NCBI GenBank assembly: GCA_964460035.1
Contig: CAYWPG010000001.1
Coordinates: 1-64,000 of the forward strand
Length of the DNA stretch: 64,000 nt
Source: CAYWPG01 sp964460035
GTDB taxonomy: Bacteria; Pseudomonadota; Gammaproteobacteria; Nitrococcales; AK92
Reading direction: 5' to 3'
The position numbers and the translations under genes were made by a program. Positions 44,585 to 51,921 of this stretch are shown piece after piece (the first letter of the stretch is position 1; every line of letters starts with the position of its first letter). The notes under the pieces are model-generated. The model was not told where the DNA came from and did no database searches. It saw only the letters and a program-made list of their open reading frames with translations.

Positions 44585-44998
44585 GTGGCCGAGCTTCCGA
44601 ACATTACGGTTTCGTCATTGGATCTGGATCGAATCGAGGCATTGATTGACCGGATGCCGGGCGATCTACGGCCTGAGATCGAACGGTTGCAGACGGAGCT
44701 CCGCCGGGCAAACGTGGTCGAACCGCAGGACGTGCCGCCGAACTTGGTGACCATGAACTCGACGGTTCGCTTCGTTGAGGAGGAGAGCGGCAAGGAGTTC
44801 GAGCTCACGCTCTGCTACCCGCACGCTATCGACGGTCAGCCCGGCAAAGTCTCCATTTTTGCGCCGGTGGGGGCTGCCTTGCTGGGCCTCTCGGTCGGGC
44901 AGCAGATCGACTGGCCGCTGCCGGGTGGCCGGCAGATGCGCGTGCGCATCGTCGACGTTACGTTCCAGCCCGAGCGCGCTGGCGAGTTCAATCGCTAG
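44585..44998 (+). CDS. rnk: Nucleoside diphosphate kinase regulator Rnk
   Basis: This 137-residue protein has an Rnk N-terminal helix pair (LDLDRIEALIDRM) followed by the GreA/GreB C-terminal FKBP-like domain with VTMNSTVRF and IFAPVGAALLGLSVGQQIDWPLPGG, very close to E. coli Rnk in length and motifs. Rnk is linked to nucleoside diphosphate kinase levels and binds RNA polymerase. It starts at GTG 44585 with TGGAGCA upstream. Transcribed alone. Confidence 0.92.
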   Translation: MAELPNITVSSLDLDRIEALIDRMPGDLRPEIERLQTELRRANVVEPQDVPPNLVTMNSTVRFVEEESGKEFELTLCYPHAIDGQPGKVSIFAPVGAALLGLSVGQQIDWPLPGGRQMRVRIVDVTFQPERAGEFNR

Positions 44999-45108
44999 CG
45001 GCTCCGCCTTCTGCCGAGCGTTGTACCGCTCGTCGTCCTCTAACGCCGTTCGTACCACCTAAACGGCGTTTCATCGCATAACGCGCGCCTGCAAGCCGCA
45101 CCTCCCCT

Positions 45109-45148
45109 AAGGTGATTCCTGACCTTACCCGACTACAGGAGTCACCTT
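45109..45148 (+). promoter_or_regulatory. Ribosome-binding-site hairpin before the DUF2141/carotenoid oxygenase operon
   Basis: AAGGTGATTCCTG (45109-45121) pairs with CAGGAGTCACCTT (45136-45148) over 13 contiguous pairs with one G-T wobble and a 14-base loop. The 3' arm contains the AGGAG ribosome-binding site (45137-45141) and ends directly at the ATG at 45149. If transcribed, this structure would hide the site, so translation probably depends on temperature, a ligand, a protein or an sRNA. As DNA it could also be an operator. Confidence 0.7.
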
Positions 45149-45589
45149 ATGACCACCACGCGAAAGCTATCCGCTTTGGCTGTCCTGCTCTGGCTGGGGG
45201 CGGGGCAGGCCGTCGCCGAGCTGCGGCTGAACATCGAAGGGCTGGTCGCGGACACCGGCCATGTGTTGCTGGTCCTGCACGACGATCCGGCGGCATACGC
45301 CGAGCGCACGGCGGGTGTGCTCAATGTCCGCGCAGCCGTGCGCGGCGACACGGCCGCCTTCGTCTTCCCCGGTCTGGCGCCCGGCCGTTACGCCGTATCC
45401 GTGTTTCAAGACCTGAACGGCAACGACAGCCTGGACACCAACCTCATCGGCCGCCCCACCGAGCCCTATGGCTTCAGCCGTAATGCGCGGGGCGGAATGG
45501 GTGCGCCCAGCTTCGAGCAGAGCGCGCTGGATTACCGCGGCGAACCGCTGGCTGCATCCATCACGCTGCACCGTCCCGGCAGGAACTGA
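45149..45589 (+). CDS. DUF2141 family exported protein
   Basis: This 146-residue protein has a signal peptide (residues 1-23, cleavage after GQAVA) and an immunoglobulin-like beta domain: LRLNIEGLVADTGHVLLVLHDD, then FPGLAPGRYAVSVFQDLNGNDSLDTNLIGRPTEPYGFS, the DUF2141 core. Function unknown. DUF2141 genes often sit beside carotenoid or terpenoid genes; here the carotenoid oxygenase begins 11 bases later. The ribosome-binding site is in a strong hairpin. Confidence 0.88.
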   Translation: MTTTRKLSALAVLLWLGAGQAVAELRLNIEGLVADTGHVLLVLHDDPAAYAERTAGVLNVRAAVRGDTAAFVFPGLAPGRYAVSVFQDLNGNDSLDTNLIGRPTEPYGFSRNARGGMGAPSFEQSALDYRGEPLAASITLHRPGRN

Positions 45590-45600
45590 GGAGGAAGATC

Positions 45601-47082
45601 ATGCAACGTCGAGATTTTCTGCGTCTTGCCGGCATGGCCGGTGTGGCTGCCTTCGCTCCGGTGCGGTTATCGACGGCCGCGCCTGATGGGGCGCGCTGGC
45701 GCCTAGGGTTCGTCAACCCTCCAGTCGCCGAGCTCGATAGCGGCGCTCTGCCGCTGCGCGGCGAACTCCCGGCCGGGCTTGCCGGTACTTTCTACCGCAA
45801 CGGCCCGGCGCGCCACGAGCTGGGTGGGCGTCGCTATACGCACTGGTTCGATGGCGACGGAATGGTCCAGGCGTTCCGTTTTGCCGCTGGCAAGGTGACG
45901 CACAGGGGGCGTTTCGTGCTGACCCCGAAGTACCGGGCCGAGACTCAGGCAGGCATCCTGCAGCGTGCCGCCTACGGCACCGTGTTCCCCGACTCGCCGC
46001 CGGTGGCGGAGCCGGATGCCATCAACCCGGCCAACATCAACGTGCTGCCCTTCGCCGACCGCCTGTTGGCGCTGTGGGAGGCGGGCTCCGCCTGGGAGCT
46101 GGATCCGGCCACGCTGGATACCCTGGGGCCGGTGACATGGCGCGAGGACCTGCAGGGCGTGGCGTTCTCCGCGCACCCTAGGGTAGATAGGGACGGCACG
46201 CTGTGGAACTTCGGCCTGGAGACGATGCAAGGGGCCCTGGTGCTGTACCGGATCTCGCCGCAAGGCGTGCTGGAGCGCGCCGAGGCGATTGCGCTGGGCG
46301 CCAGTCCGGCCATTCACGATTTCGTGATCACCGATCGTCATCTGCTCTTTCTGCTGCCGCCGCTGCGGCTGGACCTGAATCTGCCCATGGACAGCGGCAG
46401 TTTTCTCGACCGCCACCGCTGGTACGGCGACGAGCCGCTGCGTGTGCTGGTGGTCGACAAGTCCGACTGGTCGCGCCGGCGCTGGTACGAGCTGCCTACC
46501 GGGTTCGTGTTCCATCTGGGCAACGCCTGGGAAGATAAGGCGGGTGTGATTCGCTTCGACTATGTTCGTTATGACGACGCGAGCTTCCCACTGCAGAGCG
46601 GGCGTGCGCTGATGCGCGGAGACGGCGGGTGGCAACCGCGGGGGCAACTCGCACTGGTCAGGCTGGATACCCGCAGCGGGCGCATCGAGCAGGAAGTCTT
46701 ACCCTCCGGTTCGGTGGAGTTCCCACGGGTCGATCCGCGCCTGACAGGCGGACGCTATCGCAACCTTTACCTGGCCTCGCGCGATGGCACGCCCGAGCAT
46801 CCCACGTTCAATGCCGTGCTCAGATACGATATGGACAGCGGTACGAGCGACACGTTTTCCTACGGCACGGCAATGATTGCCGAGGAGCATATTTTCGTGC
46901 CCGATCCGGCCGGCAAGTCGGACGGCTGGGTGATTGGCACCGCGCTGGACCTGGTCGGACAAACCACCGTGCTATCGGTATTCGCCGCCGAGCGATTGGC
47001 GGACGGACCGCTGGCGCAGGCAACGCTCCCCTATGCGCTGCCGCTGGGTCTGCATGGCAATTTCGCCGCCGCGAGAGGATAA
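45601..47082 (+). CDS. Carotenoid oxygenase (RPE65 family), Tat-exported
   Basis: This 493-residue seven-bladed propeller, non-heme iron dioxygenase cleaves carotenoid-like double bonds. The N-terminus MQRRDFLRLAGMAGVAAFAP is a Tat-type signal. GTFYRNGPARHELGG and THWFDGDGMV mark the family. Candidate Fe(II) histidines lie in SAHPRVDRDG, IHDFVITDRH, VFHLGNAW and the terminal LHGNF. It is co-transcribed with the DUF2141 and DUF2269 genes. Substrate unknown; periplasmic location is unusual among characterised members. Confidence 0.92.
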   Translation: MQRRDFLRLAGMAGVAAFAPVRLSTAAPDGARWRLGFVNPPVAELDSGALPLRGELPAGLAGTFYRNGPARHELGGRRYTHWFDGDGMVQAFRFAAGKVTHRGRFVLTPKYRAETQAGILQRAAYGTVFPDSPPVAEPDAINPANINVLPFADRLLALWEAGSAWELDPATLDTLGPVTWREDLQGVAFSAHPRVDRDGTLWNFGLETMQGALVLYRISPQGVLERAEAIALGASPAIHDFVITDRHLLFLLPPLRLDLNLPMDSGSFLDRHRWYGDEPLRVLVVDKSDWSRRRWYELPTGFVFHLGNAWEDKAGVIRFDYVRYDDASFPLQSGRALMRGDGGWQPRGQLALVRLDTRSGRIEQEVLPSGSVEFPRVDPRLTGGRYRNLYLASRDGTPEHPTFNAVLRYDMDSGTSDTFSYGTAMIAEEHIFVPDPAGKSDGWVIGTALDLVGQTTVLSVFAAERLADGPLAQATLPYALPLGLHGNFAAARG

Positions 47083-47085
47083 CGA

Positions 47086-47553
47086 ATGAATACCTATGCC
47101 TTGTTGAAAACGATCCATGTCCTGGGTGTGGTGATCTTCCTGGGCAACATCATTGTCACGGCCTGGTGGAAAGCCATGGCCGACCGTACGGGCGAGCCCC
47201 GCATCATCGCCTTCGCCCAGCAGCAGGTCACGCGCACCGACTTCGTCTTTACCCTGGGCGGGGTAGTGCTGCTGGCCATCGGCGGTTACGGCATGATCCC
47301 GCACGGTCCTTGGGAGTTCGGCACGTACTGGGTGTTCTGGGGACAACTCCTGCTCATCGCCACCGGAGTCATCTGGCTGGGCGCGCTGATTCCCGTCCAG
47401 TTCATGCAGGCGCGCTGCGCACGAGGCTTTGCCGATGGCAGCGCCATCCCGGCCCGCTACTGGTCGCTGGGCCGGCTCTGGATGGTGTTCGGGTCGCTGG
47501 CGGTCATACTGCCGCTGATCGCCGTGGTACTGATGGTGTACAAGCCCATGTAA
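47086..47553 (+). CDS. DUF2269 family integral membrane protein
   Basis: This 155-residue protein has four hydrophobic helices (~5-27, ~52-72, ~80-105, ~128-150) with conserved His in LLKTIHVLGVVIFLGNIIVTAWW. DUF2269 proteins resemble small heme-containing or quinone-interacting membrane subunits, but no activity is established. It starts 3 bases after the carotenoid oxygenase stop, so it may supply or remove electrons or product for that enzyme; this is inference. Confidence 0.82.
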   Translation: MNTYALLKTIHVLGVVIFLGNIIVTAWWKAMADRTGEPRIIAFAQQQVTRTDFVFTLGGVVLLAIGGYGMIPHGPWEFGTYWVFWGQLLLIATGVIWLGALIPVQFMQARCARGFADGSAIPARYWSLGRLWMVFGSLAVILPLIAVVLMVYKPM

Positions 47554-47560
47554 GCGGCCA

Positions 47561-47652
47561 TCCCTGTGTGGGGGCGCACCCCTGGCGCGAAGGACTTGTC
47601 CGCGGTCGGTGGATGGGGCTGAGGTTCGCCGGCAGGGGCCGCTCCCTCTTTG
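47561..47652. repeat. REP-like inverted pair, second copy
   Basis: A forward unit at 47561-47597 (TCCCTGTGTGG head, then GGGGCGCACCCCTGGCGCGA) and a reverse unit at 47623-47652 (GGCAGGGGCCGCTCCCTCTT) share the core of the pair at 37161-37266. The element fills the spacer between the DUF2269 gene and the histidine kinase. Confidence 0.7.
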
Positions 47653-47692
47653 TTTGTTACACGCTACGTAGTGGCCGACGAGCGGATGCGGT

Positions 47693-48763
47693 ATGAACCC
47701 TTTGACCTGGACACAGTTTCTGAGCAACGGCACGGCGGGTACCCGCATTTCGGTCGTGCTGCTGCTGACGGCGGCCGCCAGCGCGCTGATCGCGCTGTTT
47801 CTCACCGCGGTCGGGTTTGGCGGCACGTTCTGGGTGAACCTGTGGTTCTCGCAGAGCATAGGCCTGAGCACCTGCCTGGCGGTGCTGGCCGCGCTGAACC
47901 TGCCGTTGGCACCGCGCTGGCGTATCGCACTGGTGCCGGTGGCATTAGTGGCGGGGCCGGTGCTGGGCACCGCAGTGGCCGCGCTGGTGGCAGGCAATAT
48001 CGGCGTACCCTGGCCGCCCGGTGTCGGCCCCTCGCGAGTGTTCTTGCAAAGTGTGCTGATCGGCCTGGTGTTCGGCGTGATCGGGAGTTATTTCTTCATC
48101 AGCCGGGCGCAAATGGCCTCGATGCAGGCACGCCTGCGCGAGGAGCAACTGCGCAACCTGGAGGCCGAGAAGAGCCGGGTGGAGATGCAGCTGCGCCTGC
48201 TGCAGGCACAGACCGAGCCGCATTTTCTTTTCAACACGCTGGCGCATGTGCTGGCGCTGATCGACACCCAGCCCGAACGGGGCAAGGCCATGCTGGCCAC
48301 GCTGATCGATTACCTGCGTCGGTCCTTGCAGCACGCGCGCACGATACAGGCTACGCTGGGGGATGAGCTGGCCATAATCGGTGCGTATCTGGACATTCTG
48401 CGCATTCGCATGGGCGAGCGCCTGCAGGTGCATATCGAGGTGCCCGAGGAGCTGGCCCGGCTGCCGCTGCCGCCCATGCTGCTGCAGCCTTTGGTGGAGA
48501 ACGCTATCAAGCACGGCCTTGAGCCCAAGATCGAGGGGGGCGAGCTGTGGATCTCGGCTCGCGGCGAGGGCGGCGTGCTGGTGCTGGAGGTGGCTGACAG
48601 CGGGCTTGGCTTTAGCGGTGCGTACAGCGGTACCGGAGTGGGTCTGGCGAACTTGCGCGAGCGGCTCGCGGCGCTGTTCGGCAAGGCGGCCAGCCTGGAA
48701 CTGGAAGAGAGAACGGGCGGTGGCGTGCTGGCGCGCCTGAGGCTGCCCAGGAAGAGCGGGTGA
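47693..48763 (+). CDS. Sensor histidine kinase, LytS/YehU (His_kinase/HATPase_c) family
   Basis: This 356-residue kinase has four N-terminal membrane helices (residues ~18-140), a short coiled coil (~143-170), the phospho-accepting motif EPHFLFNTLAHVLALID, and an ATPase domain with the N-box LVENAIKHGLEPK and G-boxes DSGLGF and TGVGLANLRERL. No periplasmic sensor domain is seen, so the signal is probably sensed in the membrane. Its stop overlaps the start of the LytTR regulator by one base. Confidence 0.92.
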   Translation: MNPLTWTQFLSNGTAGTRISVVLLLTAAASALIALFLTAVGFGGTFWVNLWFSQSIGLSTCLAVLAALNLPLAPRWRIALVPVALVAGPVLGTAVAALVAGNIGVPWPPGVGPSRVFLQSVLIGLVFGVIGSYFFISRAQMASMQARLREEQLRNLEAEKSRVEMQLRLLQAQTEPHFLFNTLAHVLALIDTQPERGKAMLATLIDYLRRSLQHARTIQATLGDELAIIGAYLDILRIRMGERLQVHIEVPEELARLPLPPMLLQPLVENAIKHGLEPKIEGGELWISARGEGGVLVLEVADSGLGFSGAYSGTGVGLANLRERLAALFGKAASLELEERTGGGVLARLRLPRKSG

Positions 48764-49509
48764 TGATGCGAGCGCTGATCGCGGACGATGAGCCGGAGCT
48801 GGCCCGCCATCTGGAGCGGGAGCTCGGGGCATTGTGGCCCGAGCTAGAGGTGGTGGCGCACGCCGCTAACGGCGTGGAGGCGTTGCGCCTGCTCGCTGAG
48901 CATCGGCCCGATGTCGCCTTCCTGGACATCCGCATGCCCGGGCTGACCGGGCTGGAGGTGGCGCAGCGTCTTACCGCACCGTGCCGCGTCGTGTTCGTCA
49001 CCGCCTATGACCGCTATGCGGTGGAAGCCTTCGAGCGCGAAGCGGTGGATTACCTGCTCAAGCCCATCAGTCGGCCGCGGCTGGCCAAGACGGTGCAGCG
49101 GCTGCGCAGCCAGGGCGATGGGCAGGGACCACCGCTGGCCGAGCTGCTGGCGCGGCTGGACAGCGTACTGCGCCCGGCGCCCAGGTACCTGCAATGGATT
49201 CGCGCCGGCGTAGGCGAGCGGGTGCAGCTGATCTCGGTGGACGAGGTGCTCTACTTCGAGGCCAGCGAGAAGTACACCAGCGTAGTGACCGCGGCGCGCG
49301 AGTTCCTTATCCGCACGCCTCTCAAGGAGCTGATCGAGCAACTGGACCCGGACCGCTTCTGGCAGGTGCATCGCAGCACCATCGTCAACCTGCAGCAGGT
49401 GGAGAGCGTGCATCGCGACTTCGCCGGGCGGCTGACGCTCACGCTCAAGGACCACCCGGCCACCCTGACTGTCAGCCGCAGCTACGCGCATTTGTTCCGG
49501 CAAATGTGA
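48763..49509 (+). CDS. LytTR family response regulator (AlgR/LytR type)
   Basis: This 248-residue regulator has a receiver domain (1-120) with the acidic pair in IADDEPELA, phospho-acceptor Asp in PDVAFLDIRMPG and the lysine in LLKPI. The LytTR DNA-binding domain (150-248) includes VDEVLYFEASEKYTSVVT, FWQVHRSTIVNL and a final SRSYAHLFRQM. It is coupled to the kinase upstream. The target genes are unknown. Confidence 0.93.
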   Translation: MMRALIADDEPELARHLERELGALWPELEVVAHAANGVEALRLLAEHRPDVAFLDIRMPGLTGLEVAQRLTAPCRVVFVTAYDRYAVEAFEREAVDYLLKPISRPRLAKTVQRLRSQGDGQGPPLAELLARLDSVLRPAPRYLQWIRAGVGERVQLISVDEVLYFEASEKYTSVVTAAREFLIRTPLKELIEQLDPDRFWQVHRSTIVNLQQVESVHRDFAGRLTLTLKDHPATLTVSRSYAHLFRQM

Positions 49510-49590
49510 GCGACGCAGGGCGGCGGACAGCCTTCTTCGCCATCCTCGCTTCTTTGTATTTGCGCAGCCACCCTTATTTTGGTCGGATGC

Positions 49591-49646
49591 GCTGTCGCCG
49601 ATTGCCGACAGCCAGATCCGGGCCTGCCCAGGCGGCAGGCGCCCGG
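49591..49646 (+). terminator. Two adjacent hairpins after the two-component operon
   Basis: GCTGTCG/CGACAGC (49591-49612) is followed at once by CCGGGCCTGCC paired with GGCAG and GCCCGG (49618-49646). They lie between the response regulator and the next gene and may end the two-component transcript; there is no T-run. Confidence 0.4.
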
Positions 49647-49757
49647 AAGGATTGCGCGCCTTTGACTACCGGGCAGCGTGACTCGTTGTGGTGATGGCGC
49701 AGGAGCTGTGGCTGGACGGCCCACTCACGGCGCACCCGCCACAGGCAAGGGAGGCTC

Positions 49758-50912
49758 ATGAGATCCATCATCGACGCTGCCGACTTCGATGCCCAGCTCA
49801 CACGCATTCGCAGCAAGCAAGCCTTCGGAATGGCCGACCCCGGCGAGTTGTTCGAGATCGAGGAGCGGCTGCGCGATGACGATGCGGGCAGCTGGTACAG
49901 CGCCTTCTTCAGCATGGCCGAACGGCTCAGTACCGCGGCTGCCGGGGCACAGGCCGCTGCCGACAGCCCCATGGCACGCAACCTCTACCTGCGTGCTAGC
50001 GAGTACTATCGGGCCGCTTTCCATTACTTGCGCGGCGATTTGGACTCGCCTCGGCTGCAGACTGCCTACGCGGCGCATCAGGATGCGTTCCAGCGGGCAT
50101 TGCCGCTGCTGGAGCACCCGCTGGAAGCGGCCACCGTCGCGATCGACGGTTTCAGCCTTCCCGGCTATTTCGGTACCCCCGACCGCAGCGGGCGCCCGCG
50201 GCCTTGCGTGATCGTGGCGAGCGGCCTGGATAGCACGGCAGAGGAGCTGTATCCCTGCGTGCTGGCCGGCGTGCGCCGAGGCTATAACGTGTTCGCGCTC
50301 GACGGGCCGGGCCAGGGGGCGGCGCTGTACCGCGATAGGCTGTTCATGCGCCCTGATTGGGAGTCCATCATGCCGGCCGTGGTGGATGCGGTTTCCACCC
50401 GCTCGGATGTGGACGCGGATCGCGTGATCCTGCTCGGGCGCGAGGTAGGCGCGCTGCTGATGGCCCGGGCGGCCGCCCATGAGTCGCAGGTGGCCGCGCT
50501 GGTGCTGGTGCCGGGCTGGTACGACTTCGCTGCCGAACTGTTCGGCCAGTTGCCGCCGTCCCTGCGGGCGGAGGTGGACGCGGAGGATCCTGCGGCCAGC
50601 GCACGCTTGCAGGCACTGTTGGACGATCCGCGCTGGCGCCGCGCCTTGTTGCCGCTACTGGCCAGTCACGGCATTGGCAGCGTGCGGGAGTACCTGCGCC
50701 AGAGTCGCCGGTACACGCTGGCAGAGCACATCGCGCATATTGGCTGCCCCACACTGGTATGCGGCTACAGCGGCCACGAGACGCAGGCGAGGCAGGTGTA
50801 CGATGGCCTGCCTGGGCGGAAGACCTGGCTGCGCATTGCTTGCGTAGACCCAGCCGCCGCCCCGCGCGACCTGTTCTATGACTGGCTAGACAGCGTGCTG
50901 GGCCCGCCCTGA
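49758..50912 (+). CDS. Alpha/beta-hydrolase fold protein with degenerate catalytic triad (FrsA/DHPON hydrolase-like)
   Basis: This 384-residue protein has an N-terminal helical region (1-125) and a hydrolase core resembling 2,6-dihydroxypseudooxynicotine hydrolase/FrsA relatives: PCVIVASGLDSTAEELYP, FALDGPGQGAALYRDRLF, DADRVILLGREVGALLMARAAAHE. In relatives the nucleophile elbow is GxSxGG; here it reads GREVGA, with Glu in the serine place. The C-terminal His (usually in an EHC-like motif before DWL) is missing in VDPAAAPRDLFYDWLD. It is probably a non-catalytic or altered-chemistry paralogue. Confidence 0.82.
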   Translation: MRSIIDAADFDAQLTRIRSKQAFGMADPGELFEIEERLRDDDAGSWYSAFFSMAERLSTAAAGAQAAADSPMARNLYLRASEYYRAAFHYLRGDLDSPRLQTAYAAHQDAFQRALPLLEHPLEAATVAIDGFSLPGYFGTPDRSGRPRPCVIVASGLDSTAEELYPCVLAGVRRGYNVFALDGPGQGAALYRDRLFMRPDWESIMPAVVDAVSTRSDVDADRVILLGREVGALLMARAAAHESQVAALVLVPGWYDFAAELFGQLPPSLRAEVDAEDPAASARLQALLDDPRWRRALLPLLASHGIGSVREYLRQSRRYTLAEHIAHIGCPTLVCGYSGHETQARQVYDGLPGRKTWLRIACVDPAAAPRDLFYDWLDSVLGPP

Positions 50913-51081
50913 ATGCCGCTTCTCAGGCCGCCGCATGCTGCGCCGCCGCATCGTCCGAGGCGCCCGATGCGCAATGATTTCAGCCACTTCGCGGTGCTCT
51001 GACAATTTGTGATTTCAAGCCCGCAGCGATCTTGAGCTATCTTTCTAGGGCAACCGCGCTTGTTCGGTTCGGAGGGGGGCC

Positions 51082-51627
51082 ATGTCACGCTACCATCGAT
51101 CACAACAATCAGTGTTGGCTCGTACGTTACGGCCGTTCATCGTCGTTGCCTTTGTCCTACCGCTGTGCGCTTGCGGGGACAGGTCCAGCGCGCCGCAGGC
51201 AGCCGTCGAGCCGCTGCCGGCCTGGAGTCAATCGGCACTGGATGCGCAGCCGCAGCTGGAGGCACTGCAGCTGCGCTCGCCGGAGGGCATGCGCCCGGCG
51301 ACCACCGACTGGCGGCAGGCGCCGCTGGCTGAAGACGCGCGCGTCCTGGAAGGCGCCACGCCCGGGCGTGTACTGCATAAGCTGTCATTGGCACTGGGCG
51401 AGGCCGACCTGCTGGGCTCCGACATATGGGAGCAGACTGTGCGTGTGTGGCAGCCGCAGCAAGACGAGGCCACCGGCGTGATTCTCAGCTGGGGGCTTAA
51501 GGACGATGCGATAGTCGGCCGCGACCTGCGCGTACACATGCGCATGGAAGAGAACCTCTGGCGGGTAGCGAGCCTGGAGGAGCGCTTTCACTGCAGGCGC
51601 GGTGTCAACGACGGGCTTTGCCTTTGA
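51082..51627 (+). CDS. Putative lipoprotein, function unknown
   Basis: This 181-residue protein has a basic N-terminus, a hydrophobic stretch (residues ~18-29) and a lipobox-like LCAC (Cys ~31), suggesting a lipid-anchored envelope protein. The mature part is hydrophilic, with RVLHKLSLALGEADLLGSDIWEQ in the middle and two late cysteines (FHCRRGVNDGLC) that could pair. I recognise no family. GGAGGGGGG upstream is a strong ribosome-binding site. Confidence 0.7.
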   Translation: MSRYHRSQQSVLARTLRPFIVVAFVLPLCACGDRSSAPQAAVEPLPAWSQSALDAQPQLEALQLRSPEGMRPATTDWRQAPLAEDARVLEGATPGRVLHKLSLALGEADLLGSDIWEQTVRVWQPQQDEATGVILSWGLKDDAIVGRDLRVHMRMEENLWRVASLEERFHCRRGVNDGLCL

Positions 51628-51628
51628 T

Positions 51629-51654
51629 AGTGTGCGGCGCCTGGCCCGCACACT
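51629..51654 (+). terminator. Hairpin after the lipoprotein gene
   Basis: AGTGTGCG and CGCACACT form a perfect 8-bp stem with 10-base loop, two bases after the stop. A weak T-run follows. A TATAAT at 51808-51813 with no good -35 may belong to the next gene's promoter. Confidence 0.55.
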
Positions 51655-51921
51655 GTCGCGACGTAGCTGCGCGCAGCCGCTGCAGTGAAGATCCTGTCTG
51701 CCGATGGTTGGCCCTCACACGCCGGCATCTTCTAGTTCTAGCGAAATCGGTGCGCATCACGCCCTGCGCTTGAGCGCAATTCGGCGCAACCATGTTTGTG
51801 CTGACGCTATAATGGTCCGGCGGGTAAATCCGTTGTGCGACGCACAGCTACATAACCTAGCGCTACGCTGGTAGAATTCCCGCTCTTGTTTTTCCTCACC
51901 CGCAGGTAGACCCGCGAACCC

